NCBI GenBank assembly: GCA_937124525.1
Contig: CAKZLA010000494.1
Span: 1 to 61,410, forward strand
Direction of reading: 5' to 3'
Length of the DNA: 61,410 bases
Origin: an uncultured Desulfobacterium sp.
GTDB lineage: Bacteria; Desulfobacterota; Desulfobacteria; Desulfobacterales; Desulfobacteraceae
Position numbers and translations under genes: made by a program. Positions 43,509 through 52,621 of this stretch are shown piece after piece. The number at the start of each line of letters is the position of its first letter. Position 1 is the first letter of the stretch. Below the pieces are notes generated by a model. That model was not told the origin of the DNA and did no database searches. It saw nothing but the letters and a program-made list of their open reading frames with translations.

Positions 43509-45536
43509 ATGCCAAGTTCATCTGAAAAAACAGGATTTAAACCCCATCATATATCGTTAATCTTCTATTTTCTTGCCGCGATATTATTTCTTTTTGGCCA
43601 GCCGGTGTGGGCAATGGATGAAAAAACGGCAAAAAAAACCACTTCAGTCGGTGATATTGTTGTTACCGCCACCAAGATATCCACACAGGTGGATAATGTC
43701 CCAACCAACATCAGCGTGATATCCCGTGAGGAACTGGAGAAGTTTCCCGGCAATTACAATGCACTTGACGTGCTTCAGGAGGCAAACATTCCCGGGCTTT
43801 ATTTTTCCGGCAACGTTTTTGGCGGCGGAAGTGCCGACACCTCCATGAGTACCAGGGGAAGTGACTCCACGTCCTGGGGAATGAATTTAATGATCAATGG
43901 GATAGAGTTCAACAGAGGAAACGGAACCGTTTCTGCCAGCCGCCTGGCTGTGCATGATATAGAGCGTATTGAAATCACCAAAACCCCCTCAGCCGAGTAC
44001 GGCGGCCAGGCCATCGGCGGTGTGGTCAATATCATCACACGCACGGCAACTAAACCGGTGCAAGGTAAGGCAGGGATAGCCTTGAGCAGTCTTGGAGGGG
44101 GCAACGCCTATAGTGTGATCAACGGTATTCAGGACAAATGGGAATACTACATTGATGTGTCCGGGCAGCGGGAAGATGCGTACCAGGACGGCGGGTACCA
44201 GGATGGTAATAATGTTTATTCCAGGGTGGGCTATCTGCTCAACGACACGGCCCAGCTCACCTTTCACGGTTCATACAACAATACAAAAGGGCTCTACGCC
44301 GTAAGCCTGACCAGGGATCAGTTTGAGCAGGACCCTTCCCAGAATCCCAGTATTGGGGCGGATTATGATTATGAGTCCGAAGACGTTTTAGGGGCGCTTG
44401 TGTATCAACAGCAATTGGGACCCCATGAACTCATGGCCAAAATGGAGGTCCAGACCTCGGATTTTCAAATGTTCTGGGGTTATTTTTCCCACCTGGATTC
44501 GACCCTGACCCATCCGGAAATAAGCATGACCTTTAACCATGACATCTCAGGCATGGCAAACAAGCTGGTTATCGGCGGAGAGTATCGTTACCATGATTAT
44601 GATGTTGAAAAATTCGCCGCATCAAGCTTTAACAACCTGACCACCCGCACCGGGGATTTTAACCGCAAAGACGTAAGTTATGCAGGATATCTACAGGATG
44701 AACTGCACGTCACCCATGCACTCACAATCACCGCCGGTATCCGGTACGATCTTTTTGACCTGGAGCAAACCGCCAATATTGCCGCCAGTGATTCCTGGGA
44801 TCAAAACACAGGTGATATCAGCCCAAAGATTGGTTTTACCTATCAGTTCTGCAATGAAGTCAACTTTTTTGCAGGCTACAACAGCGGGCTGAAAAGCCCG
44901 GTGAGGTTACCGGTTTACTGGACAAACGGTGACCTGGAACCGGAAAAACTTCAATCTTATGAAGCAGGTTTCCGCGGGAATATTGCAGGCTGGTTCAACT
45001 ACAATATGGCCTTTTTCTGGCAAACCGTAAAAGACAAGTTTGTCATGCCCAAGGCAACTTGGACGGCAGAGTATGAGAATGCAGGGGAAACCTCTGCAAA
45101 AGGAATTGAACTGGGCGTGAGTGCAAAACTGCCCCGCAATTTTTATGCCTCATCCAATTTTACCTGGCAGAAATCAAAGTTCGAAGAATTCACCAGTATG
45201 GGTGTTGATTATTCGGGAAACAAACTGACCGGGGTACCGGATGTGATATTTGCCTGCACATTGGGTTTTCGCAATGAAACCATCGGTGATATTTCATTTA
45301 ATCCCGTGTACACGGGCAAACGTTATTTCAACTATGCAAATACCAATGAAGACGATGGTTTCTGGGTGTTGAACGCCAGATATGCAAAAAAGATCGGTAA
45401 GGTTGAGGTATACCTTGTGGCCAACAACCTGTTTGACGAAAGCGCCATTGGCAGCGGCAGCGGAAATCCCGGAGATGAGGCGCTTTATCCCATATCTGGA
45501 TTCAATACAATGATCGGTATGAACGTGGATTTTTAA
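43509..45536 (+). CDS. TonB-dependent outer-membrane receptor 2
   Basis: A 675-aa receptor. A signal peptide (ISLIFYFLAAILFLFGQPVWA) is followed by a TonB-box-like DIVVTATKI, a plug domain (VPTNISVISREELEKFPGNY … MNLMINGIEFNRG … PSAEYGGQAIGGVVNIIT) and a barrel ending in SGFNTMIGMNVDF. It follows the methyltransferase gene after about 56 bp, with AAAGGAG upstream of the ATG. A 16-codon frame (from 43474) overlaps its start and could be a leader, though it may be chance. The ZinT-like gene follows after 39 bp, so the set probably forms one operon for a metal or metal-chelate. Confidence 0.92.
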   Translation: MPSSSEKTGFKPHHISLIFYFLAAILFLFGQPVWAMDEKTAKKTTSVGDIVVTATKISTQVDNVPTNISVISREELEKFPGNYNALDVLQEANIPGLYFSGNVFGGGSADTSMSTRGSDSTSWGMNLMINGIEFNRGNGTVSASRLAVHDIERIEITKTPSAEYGGQAIGGVVNIITRTATKPVQGKAGIALSSLGGGNAYSVINGIQDKWEYYIDVSGQREDAYQDGGYQDGNNVYSRVGYLLNDTAQLTFHGSYNNTKGLYAVSLTRDQFEQDPSQNPSIGADYDYESEDVLGALVYQQQLGPHELMAKMEVQTSDFQMFWGYFSHLDSTLTHPEISMTFNHDISGMANKLVIGGEYRYHDYDVEKFAASSFNNLTTRTGDFNRKDVSYAGYLQDELHVTHALTITAGIRYDLFDLEQTANIAASDSWDQNTGDISPKIGFTYQFCNEVNFFAGYNSGLKSPVRLPVYWTNGDLEPEKLQSYEAGFRGNIAGWFNYNMAFFWQTVKDKFVMPKATWTAEYENAGETSAKGIELGVSAKLPRNFYASSNFTWQKSKFEEFTSMGVDYSGNKLTGVPDVIFACTLGFRNETIGDISFNPVYTGKRYFNYANTNEDDGFWVLNARYAKKIGKVEVYLVANNLFDESAIGSGSGNPGDEALYPISGFNTMIGMNVDF

Positions 45537-45575
45537 GTTTAAAAACAATAATTTTAAAGGTAAAGGAAAAATAAC

Positions 45576-46208
45576 ATGCATTTAAAAAGGAACGTATGGG
45601 CGGTAATTATAATGGTTGGCCTGGGTCTGATTATGACAACCCACGTTCAGGCCGGGACATCAGATAATATTTTCAGTGATTGGCAGGGCAAATTTATCAG
45701 CAGGGAATTTGTGAATGTTGCCCCTGAAATGGATGCGGTTTATGAAAAAGTAGCTGTTGAAGCCAAAAAGATGGGGAAAAATTATACTGTGGCGCAGATC
45801 AGGCACTTTTTCAAAAAAATGATACACACTGATTGCCAAAGTATTTCTTTAAAAGGTGATACCATTGTCTTTTATGCCCCAAACAAAAATGCAGTGACGC
45901 ACCAGTATAAATCAACCGGCACAATTGCCGATACCTATAAAGATTATAAATTTGAATGGTATGCCTTTGAAGCGGTGGACAAAGCCGCTGTTTTTTCTGC
46001 ATACAGGTATATTATTATGCTCAAGATTCACCAGCACGAAAACAGCCAGCCCCATTTCCATTTCAGATATGGCAACAAAGGAGGAAATGCATTAACCCAG
46101 GGGACGGATACCAAAAACTGGTGGCCCACCATGGTCAAACCTGATTTTGATCTGGCATCCTATATAAAGAGCATAAATCCAAAAATCATGGCAAAGGTGC
46201 TGCCATAA
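45576..46208 (+). CDS. ZinT/YodA-like periplasmic metal-binding protein
   Basis: A 210-aa protein with a signal peptide (IIMVGLGLIMTTHVQA, cleavage near 26). The body follows the ZinT pattern: FSDWQGKFIS, then GKNYTVAQIRHFFKKMIHTD, GDTIVFY, KFEWYAFEAVD, the His-rich NSQPHFHFRYGNKG and NWWPTMV. ZinT proteins bind Zn(II) and other divalent metals and pass them to transporters (family knowledge). The metal-binding His of HFHFRYG are retained. It ends the receptor operon, so it may hold the metal delivered by receptor 2. AAAGGAAAAAT precedes the ATG. Confidence 0.83.
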   Translation: MHLKRNVWAVIIMVGLGLIMTTHVQAGTSDNIFSDWQGKFISREFVNVAPEMDAVYEKVAVEAKKMGKNYTVAQIRHFFKKMIHTDCQSISLKGDTIVFYAPNKNAVTHQYKSTGTIADTYKDYKFEWYAFEAVDKAAVFSAYRYIIMLKIHQHENSQPHFHFRYGNKGGNALTQGTDTKNWWPTMVKPDFDLASYIKSINPKIMAKVLP

Positions 46209-46214
46209 GCCCAA

Positions 46215-46600
46215 GCTAACACAACTTAAATGCCGCATACATCTGGAAATATTTCCTTCCTGCGTTTGCAAAAGCATGTGGTAGTGATTTGTCCTCAAAC
46301 AATATGTAGCTATATTTACATTTCACATCCCTTTGATTTCGATCAACAAATCGGCATCCTTTATATGACCTTAAAAGTACTTTACAGTCTTTTGGGAAAA
46401 GCCCCTGCAAATGGGGAATGATCAAAGAAAGTGTAAGGTACTTTTGAAAGATGCCAACAAATCAATGAATACCTGGTAATCTTTTTTGTCTGAAAAAATG
46501 GGCTCAGACGTCTACCACGGTTCATGACATGGTGCCAGGCTCCTGGATATTCTATTCTGGGTGGACTGGTTGGACTGGGTAGACTGGGTGGACGGGACAT
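46215..46600 (-). pseudogene. REP-associated tyrosine transposase (RAYT) remnant, N-terminal part
   Basis: Three fragments in different frames carry the family motifs in order: RIEYPGAWHHVMNRGRR (about 46505-46555), then a degraded middle, then TNHYHMLLQTQEGNISRCMRHL (about 46230-46292), where HYH is the metal-binding HUH motif. Frameshifts and loss of the catalytic Tyr region show it is dead. GGTGGACTGG-type short repeats near 46560-46600 lie before it. It follows the ZinT-like gene. Confidence 0.75.
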
Positions 46601-46851
46601 GGCTATTTATAAACCAGATTCGACCAAGGGTTAATAGCAGACTTGACCCCTTTTCTGACCCCAACACTTTTGCGTTTGCATCAGATATTTTTTGCTGTCC
46701 ATCTTGAGGAATTTCTTCTATTATGCCCATATTATTTCCTTTTTTAAATTTTTAAAACTTAGACCTGGAGATAATAATGATATTTTATTTCAGGATGTTA
46801 AGGAAGGTCAACTCTTATAGACTTATCCGGAAACGGCGTTGAGTGATGGCG

Positions 46852-47000
46852 TGATTAATGAAATTCGTCGGTCGACCAATGGCAATTTTGCCCTTGGAAG
46901 TGAGAGATTCAAGGATGAAATAAGTAAATTTGGGGGACCTCGGGTTACACTGGGAAAATCCGGCAGGCCTCGAAAAGGGAAAAAAGCCTCGGGTCAATAA
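46852..47000 (+). pseudogene. RAYT transposase remnant, C-terminal end
   Basis: In frame from a GTG at 46852: INEIRRSTNGNFALGSERFK, then DEISKFGGPRVTLGKSGRPR and KGKKASGQ to TAA at 47000. This is the usual C-terminus of RAYT transposases. Nothing upstream in frame is recognisable. It is on the opposite strand from the first remnant, so these are two separate relics. A 15-codon frame at 47052-47099 is too short to assign. Confidence 0.7.
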
Positions 47001-47114
47001 GAAAACCGTGGTCTGTCCCTCGTTTGTTTTTGTTATTTGTTATCAACTTTAATGAAAAAAAGAAGCGTGGAAGAAATCAAGATTTTATTGAAAAAATAAA
47101 AAGGAGGTGACGGA

Positions 47115-48980
47115 ATGGGCTTGCCTGATAAAGAAACAATTAAAAAAACAATCCCGGCTATCAAAAAAAAAGGGCAGGCAATGAAATATCCATACGGAAT
47201 ATCTGATTTTAGTAGTATTATCAGGGAGAATTATTTTTATTGTGACAGAACAGATAAAATTCTTCTTCTTGAAAATACAAAATCACAATTATTTATTCGT
47301 CCCAGGCGCTTTGGTAAAAGCCTTGTACTCTCCATGTTGGAAAATTACTATGATGTGGCAAAAAAAGATGAGTTTGAAGAAATTTTCGGTGGATTGAAGG
47401 TTGGGAAACATCCCACTGAGTTGCGTAATTCATACTTTATTTTAAAATTAGATTTTTCATGTGTTGATCCCACAGGCAGCGCTGAAGATGTTAAAAAGGC
47501 TCTTTTTAATCATATTAATGCATGTATTATCGAATTTTATAAAATTTATAATTATAAAGGATTTGCACTGCCTGCAATTGAGATTGATCGGGAAGATGCC
47601 CTTTTTTCAATGAAATCTCTTATCACTTCAGCCCGCATGACCCCATACCCTGTATACCTTCTAATAGATGAATATGATAATTTTGCAAATACAGTTATGA
47701 TGGGAGTTCAAAGCTCTGAAGGCAGATATAAGGCTCTTGTGCATGAGGAGGGTCCGCTTAGAACTTTTTTTAAAACCGTAAAAGCCTTAACATCAAGTTC
47801 CATGTTTGATCGTGTATTTATTACAGGGGTTTCACCTGTTGTTATGAGTGATATTACAAGCGGATATAATATTGCAAAAAATATCTACTTTGAGCCTGAA
47901 TTTAATGATCTTTGCGGATTTAAGCAGAATGAGATTGAGAATGTACTTAAGGAGATTGTTGATAAATGTGGTTTTGAAAAAGAAAAAATCAAAGAGGCTG
48001 TAAGTTTAATGCAGACTTATTACAACGGCTATACTTTTTCCCATAAAGCAGACAAGCAAATTTATAATCCAACTCTTTGTTTGTATTTCTTAGAGCAGTT
48101 TGAAAAATCATGCAGTTATCCAAGAGAGATGCTGGATGATAATCTTGCGGTAGATGAGGCAAAGCTTAAATACATTGCTCAAATTCCAAAGGGGAGTGAT
48201 CTGTTAATGAGTCTGATGGAAAAAAATCAGCAGGTTGTAACAGAAAAAATCAGTAAACGATTCGGTATAGAAGAGATGCTGACGGATAAATCCCGGGACA
48301 ATACATTTTTAGTATCTTTTCTCTATTATTTCGGAGTACTTACCATTGCAGGAGATACAGAAGATCTAAAAATAATCTTAAAAGTTCCCAATCTTGTTAT
48401 GCAAAGTCTTTATGTGGAACGGGTTCAAAAGATGCTTTTGCCTGAGCCTGATGACAGGGACAATGGAAAGCTTGCCGCAGAAAAAGTGTATCAAAAAGGG
48501 GACATGGCTCCCTTGTGCAAGTTTATGGAAGAGAGATATTTCAAGGTTTTTCATAACCGCGATTACAGATGGGCCAATGAACTGACTGTAAAGACCGCAT
48601 TTTTAACTCTTTTATATAATGATATTATTTATATCATGGATTCTGAAAAAGAAATCGACCGCCGGTATGCAGATTTAACCATGATCATCAGGCCTGACAA
48701 AAGGTATGGTAAAATATTTGATGTTTTAATTGAATTCAAATTTGTACAGCTTAAAAGTGCAGGAATAAGCGCCGATAAGGCAAAAAAGCTGTCTGAAGAT
48801 GAGCTTTACAGTCTTCCTGAAATTATAAAGCAGATGGAAGATGGCAAAAAACAGGTAAAAGAGTACGGTAACAAGCTTGAGCAAAGACATGGCAACCTGC
48901 GTCTGCAAAAATTTGTAGTGGTGGCCTTAGGATTTGAGAGGATATGTTTTACAAAAGTATTTTCAAAAAAGAGAAGATGA
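47115..48980 (+). CDS. AAA-ATPase-like/PD-(D/E)XK nuclease-like protein
   Basis: A 621-aa protein starting at an ATG with AAGGAGGTGAC directly upstream; an internal ATG at about 47181 begins the conserved part MKYPYGISDFSSIIRENYFY. The AAA-ATPase-like domain has RPRRFGKSLVLSMLENYY (Walker A-like, about 58-75) and LIDEYDNFAN (Walker B). The C-terminal PDDEXK_9-like domain has FLTLLYND, DLTMIIRPDKRYGKIFDVLI and the nuclease core EFKF. The family is common in anaerobes and often multiplies by transfer; its role is not settled. It lies in a region of transposon remnants, with AT-rich codon use unlike its neighbours. Confidence 0.88.
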   Translation: MGLPDKETIKKTIPAIKKKGQAMKYPYGISDFSSIIRENYFYCDRTDKILLLENTKSQLFIRPRRFGKSLVLSMLENYYDVAKKDEFEEIFGGLKVGKHPTELRNSYFILKLDFSCVDPTGSAEDVKKALFNHINACIIEFYKIYNYKGFALPAIEIDREDALFSMKSLITSARMTPYPVYLLIDEYDNFANTVMMGVQSSEGRYKALVHEEGPLRTFFKTVKALTSSSMFDRVFITGVSPVVMSDITSGYNIAKNIYFEPEFNDLCGFKQNEIENVLKEIVDKCGFEKEKIKEAVSLMQTYYNGYTFSHKADKQIYNPTLCLYFLEQFEKSCSYPREMLDDNLAVDEAKLKYIAQIPKGSDLLMSLMEKNQQVVTEKISKRFGIEEMLTDKSRDNTFLVSFLYYFGVLTIAGDTEDLKIILKVPNLVMQSLYVERVQKMLLPEPDDRDNGKLAAEKVYQKGDMAPLCKFMEERYFKVFHNRDYRWANELTVKTAFLTLLYNDIIYIMDSEKEIDRRYADLTMIIRPDKRYGKIFDVLIEFKFVQLKSAGISADKAKKLSEDELYSLPEIIKQMEDGKKQVKEYGNKLEQRHGNLRLQKFVVVALGFERICFTKVFSKKRR

Positions 48981-49079
48981 TCCAGATCGTCAAAAATTTA
49001 AAAAAGCAAAAAACTGTTCACAATAGTGTTGAGGTTAGAAGCACCTGAAGATGGGTTACCAAGGCAGATGTGGAGTTTG

Positions 49080-49722
49080 AGGCAGTTAAAGGCCGACTGG
49101 GTTCTGGCCCGGATGCAGCAGGCTGGCAGCAAGCTCAACATCGTTATCCTGGACGTCTGCCAGCAGAATCGGGGGACACCTTACTTAATTGCCAGGGAAT
49201 CGGGGGACACCTTACTTAATTGCGAGTCATTAAGTAAAATGTACCTGGAATTGCTTCCTGAAAATAGCCCTGGCATTGAGCTCCACATCTTTCCAGAAGC
49301 GTGGCCGGCTGGAATGTTCCTGCCCATCGGATTTGCATTCAGGTTTATGCCCGGTGCCATGTTTATAATCTTTCAGCCTTTCAACAATTCATCGTTATCC
49401 TGGACGTCTGCCAGGACAATCCTTTCAGAAATTTTCGCAGCGATGAAAAGGGCTTTGCCCCTATTTACGCCCCAAAGGCACCATTGTGGCCTTTACCACG
49501 GCACCGGGGTCCAAGGCCGAAGACGGTAAACGGTAATGGCCGCAACAGCACATATGCTGCCCATCTGTTGAAATGTCTCAAAAACCCCAGCCTCACCGTC
49601 CAGGATATGTTCCGTGAAACCGGTTTGGCCGTGATGGCCGACACCGATGAACGCCAGATTCCTTGGACCTCCTCCACCCCGGTGCCCCCCGTTTTACGGA
49701 CCCCTATTTACTATCTTAAATG
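49080..49722 (+). pseudogene. Caspase-like (peptidase C14) gene fragment with internal insertion
   Basis: Recognisable parts: ADWVLARMQQAGSKLNIVIL then DVCQ (49085-49163), and again VILDVCQDNPFRNFRSDEKG (from about 49393), followed by GNGRNSTYAAHLLKCLKNPS and LTVQDMFRETGLAVMADTDE to 49690. The LDxC segment carries the catalytic Cys. Frameshifts (about 49460-49530) and the 226-bp interruption make it non-functional. A 25-bp block (49139-49163) is repeated at 49390-49414 on either side of the interruption. The N-terminal half with the catalytic His is missing. Confidence 0.75.
49169..49221 (+). repeat. Two REP-like GGGGGACACC sequences in tandem
   Basis: ATCGGGGGACACCTTACTTA followed by ATTGC occurs twice, 30 bp apart, inside the interruption of the caspase gene. 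A third copy lies at 41021. These are the sort of ends recognised by RAYT transposases. Confidence 0.7.
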
Positions 49723-49733
49723 ATTTACGCCGC

Positions 49734-49858
49734 CGGGCGCATTCCCATTTTCCCGGCACCTTCTATAAGTTATTGATTTGCTAAAAAATTGATTCAAAAA
49801 GTATATCATTAAAAATCAAAGGTTTAAAACTCCGACCGGGAAAATGGGAATGCGCCCG
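49734..49858. mobile_element. MITE-like element, 125 bp, perfect 23-bp ends
   Basis: The 23 bases at 49734-49756 (starting CGGGCGCATTCCCATTTTCC) are a perfect inverted copy of 49836-49858. The interior is AT-rich and non-coding. No target duplication was obvious. The rest of 48981-49981 is the caspase fragment and AT-rich sequence. Confidence 0.8.
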
Positions 49859-49981
49859 TTCACCGAATCATAAAGTTCTCGGGGTTATTCGTGAGAAAAA
49901 TCTTTGAATATCAGGTGTTTTTCAGTTGCGTTATACCCCGATTTAAGATTTGCTGTAGTAGTATTGTTACAGATCCAGTAA

Positions 49982-51061
49982 TCATAGGGTGATAAAACGT
50001 CGGGCCATGGTTCCAAGACAGGTGGACAAAGACAATGGCATGGCCATAATGCCCCGGGCCAGTAACTCTCTTTTATTGGAACGACCGGTGGTGTTCTGGA
50101 TGCCATGGCAAACAATTTTTTGATTACCGGGCATTGAAAATTTTCCCCAATGGAGGGACTCTGGAAGTGCTCCCCATTGTTTTTTAAAGCGAAAGGTGCC
50201 TTCCCGGGGGGTGGATCGGCCAAAATCAAACACAGGGTAACCGGCATTGGTTGAGAATTTTAAAAAGTGCCAATAGAGTAGCATGTTGGGGTTCAGGGCA
50301 TTGCACCGTCGCAGGGAAGAGGCCCAGGGAATGGACACCCTGGCAGGATGGCACAACAATATCCCGGCTGCCGCCGGAGTGCGGTCAGGTAGACGGACAA
50401 CACCAATGTGTGCCCTGTTGCCAAAAGCCTTCATTACCTGCTGTATCCAATTAAATGAATGTACAGGAGAACCCAGATCCCGCATATTTTCAGCAAATAT
50501 TCGGAAAAAAGGACGGCACAGTTCCCTGCCCCCCATGTGAAAGGTCAGGCCGTCCTTGAGGGGTTTTTTTATCTGACTTCTCACCTTTGCCTTGAACCCG
50601 CCAAGTAACTTATCTGAATTATCTGGTAATGACAGCACCAGCCGGACTTTTCCCGGGTGCCGGGTCAGGTCTGGATTTATACCGGCAAAGGGTACAATAG
50701 AACGAACAGGCACCCTTGAAATACCCATTTCCTTTGCCAGGGACAGGGCATGGAGCAAAAGCCGGGTGTGTATTGACTCGGAATCAGCCAAGATGCCACC
50801 GGCATCACAATAGGGAAGGGAAACAAGGCTGCCTTTTAACCCAGGCACATGCACATGAACCAAGGGCAGTACTCCCTGAACCCGGTTTCCGTTAATTGCC
50901 ATGAGGTAGACACATTTAAATCCAAAGGCACACTCAATGGCCTTCCGGAAGGCAAACAATTGATATGCAATGCCATGGGGATGCTTTAATACATAGTCAT
51001 CCCAAAGGGGTTTCTCTGTGGATGATGCCAAAATTATGTTTGTAACAGGGGATGTTTTCAA
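49982..51061 (-). CDS. FemAB-like protein of the XrtA/PEP-CTERM locus
   Basis: A 359-aa GNAT-fold FemAB-type protein. Typical parts are HPHGIAYQLFAFRKAIECAF at the start, SLPYCDAGGILAD, KAKVRSQIKKPLKDGLTFHM (about 158-177), a central NMRDLGSPVHSFNWIQQVM, and the C-terminal LLYWHFLKFSTNAGYPVFDF and FGRSTPREGTFRFKKQWG. The last motif is distinctive for FemAB proteins that accompany exosortase A. It may transfer an aminoacyl group onto a cell-envelope product. It is the last gene of the minus-strand EPS locus, 64 bp after the exosortase gene. Confidence 0.9.
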   Translation of the reverse strand: MKTSPVTNIILASSTEKPLWDDYVLKHPHGIAYQLFAFRKAIECAFGFKCVYLMAINGNRVQGVLPLVHVHVPGLKGSLVSLPYCDAGGILADSESIHTRLLLHALSLAKEMGISRVPVRSIVPFAGINPDLTRHPGKVRLVLSLPDNSDKLLGGFKAKVRSQIKKPLKDGLTFHMGGRELCRPFFRIFAENMRDLGSPVHSFNWIQQVMKAFGNRAHIGVVRLPDRTPAAAGILLCHPARVSIPWASSLRRCNALNPNMLLYWHFLKFSTNAGYPVFDFGRSTPREGTFRFKKQWGALPESLHWGKFSMPGNQKIVCHGIQNTTGRSNKRELLARGIMAMPLSLSTCLGTMARRFITL

Positions 51062-51125
51062 AGAAATTCCATATGTATTCTAAGGCTTGATCTCAACATC
51101 GGCCATTCTGAGGAGGAGGCCCCAC

Positions 51126-52001
51126 TTAAGATGCAGGATCTGTTTTATGAACAATTCCGTTTTTTTGGCGTTTTTCAAAAAATCTTTCAATGGAAAATAC
51201 CAGATACACCAAGGCTAAAGCCCCCACAAAGATAAACATCCCGGAGACATCATGGAGAAACCCATGGGCCATGTCCGGGCTTATCCAGAAGGCCATGGCT
51301 GCGGTGAAGGTTAGTCTGATGACATTCACCGCCACGGCAATGGGAATGGCCGAGAAGAACAGCACCCATTTTTTAAAGTCTGTCAGCGGGGCAATATATG
51401 CAAACAACCCGGTGAGGGCAATGAGGGAGGTAAGCGATCGCAGCCCCGAGCAGGCATCCACCACTTCCAGTGAGGTATTGGGCAGTTGAAGGATATTTCC
51501 TTCCCTGAAAACGGGAATCTGGAGAATTTGAATCAGGTCTGAGGAAAGCCGGGCCGCCAGAAGCTGTAAAGGAAAGGCAAGCTTGTTCCAGATAATAGCG
51601 GGGATGGGAATCATGAGGATAAGGAAAATTACAGGAATGATCAATGCCTTTAAAAATGTCCATCCCATAAAAAACACAAGAATGCCCGCCAGGGTGACAA
51701 TCATGGAAAATCGCATTAGGAACAGCTCGGCACCGGTATGCCCGGCCAAGTGGATCATCACGCCGAAAAATATAATGAAAAGTCCTTGGTTGGAAGGGCT
51801 CGGGTTCATGGTGGCCAATTTTTCTTTTTTTATCCAGACCATATAAAGGGCCATGGGGACAATGAAAAATCCATGGGAAAAATTGGGGTCATTGGACCAG
51901 TCCGATATCAGGGTGGCAACGGCATGGGCATACAGGAAAAAAAAACTGAAGACCACCAGAAGAATTTGAAATATAGTATAGGGTTTTACGGGCAGTTTCA
52001 T
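51126..52001 (-). CDS. xrtA: Exosortase A
   Basis: A 291-aa integral membrane protein with about eight helices. The catalytic triad of exosortases is visible: Cys in EVVDACSGLRSL (about 182), Arg in AVAVNVIRLTF (about 225) and His in GFLHDVSGMFIF (about 251). It cleaves proteins with a C-terminal PEP-CTERM signal and sends them to the surface (family knowledge). It lacks a fused EpsI domain; epsI is separate upstream, cut off by a 620-bp gap with two MITEs. No PEP-CTERM target protein was seen in this window. Confidence 0.93.
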   Translation of the reverse strand: MKLPVKPYTIFQILLVVFSFFFLYAHAVATLISDWSNDPNFSHGFFIVPMALYMVWIKKEKLATMNPSPSNQGLFIIFFGVMIHLAGHTGAELFLMRFSMIVTLAGILVFFMGWTFLKALIIPVIFLILMIPIPAIIWNKLAFPLQLLAARLSSDLIQILQIPVFREGNILQLPNTSLEVVDACSGLRSLTSLIALTGLFAYIAPLTDFKKWVLFFSAIPIAVAVNVIRLTFTAAMAFWISPDMAHGFLHDVSGMFIFVGALALVYLVFSIERFFEKRQKNGIVHKTDPAS

Positions 52002-52171
52002 TTATTTTCCATTTGTTTGACGAATTCCGTTACTCATAAAGGGAGTTGGAGTAGCTGTTGTTTTAAATAATAAAATCAAGTGGTTATATTGAGTCTACAC
52101 TTCAAATATAAGGTATTGAAATGAGTGTACCCTTTCATAGTTCAAAATTTAAAATTGAGATATAGTCACAA

Positions 52172-52307
52172 CTCAAGTGTCCTAAGTTTTCATAACTCAT
52201 TGAAATTATTAATGTCTATAAAATCAAATTTTAAGGTACAGGCTCGATAATTTCAGAGGGTTAGCAAATATTCATACACAACATGCAAAGAACTTAGGAC
52301 TGGCGAG
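52172..52307. mobile_element. MITE, 136-bp family, copy 1
   Basis: Left end CTC…GTCCTAAGTTTTCATAACT and right end AAGAACTTAGGACTGGCGAG are imperfect inverted copies. A second element of the same length lies at 56866-57001, a partial copy at 38157, and single ends at 7004-7023 and 18113-18130. Confidence 0.75.
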
Positions 52308-52454
52308 GTCATAATATTGGATAGCCATCATCATTGGTGGGGCAATAGGGTCAGACTTGCGTCATTCGATGCTGAGGGTTTTGTCAGTGTCCCATATTTT
52401 TAACAAAAATGTCAATAATGAAACTCTGAGTCGTCCCCACCTAACAGCAAATTT

Positions 52455-52615
52455 GGACCTGTGCGGAGAATATTACTTTAAAATATAATTACTTGAAGGT
52501 ATAGTTTTTTAGTACTTTCACTGTTATTGTTTAATAACCGTTTTAGTGCACAAGGTCCAAAAAAACAACCCTCATAACATATTGCTTCTAAAGATGATAT
52601 TCTCCGCACAGGTCC
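52455..52615. mobile_element. MITE, 161 bp, with 8-bp target duplication
   Basis: Perfect 19-bp inverted ends GGACCTGTGCGGAGAATAT (52455-52473) and ATATTCTCCGCACAGGTCC (52597-52615) are flanked by direct GCAAATTT copies at 52447-52454 and 52616-52623. The right copy overlaps the epsI stop codon. The interior is AT-rich and non-coding. Confidence 0.88.
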
Positions 52616-52621
52616 GCAAAT

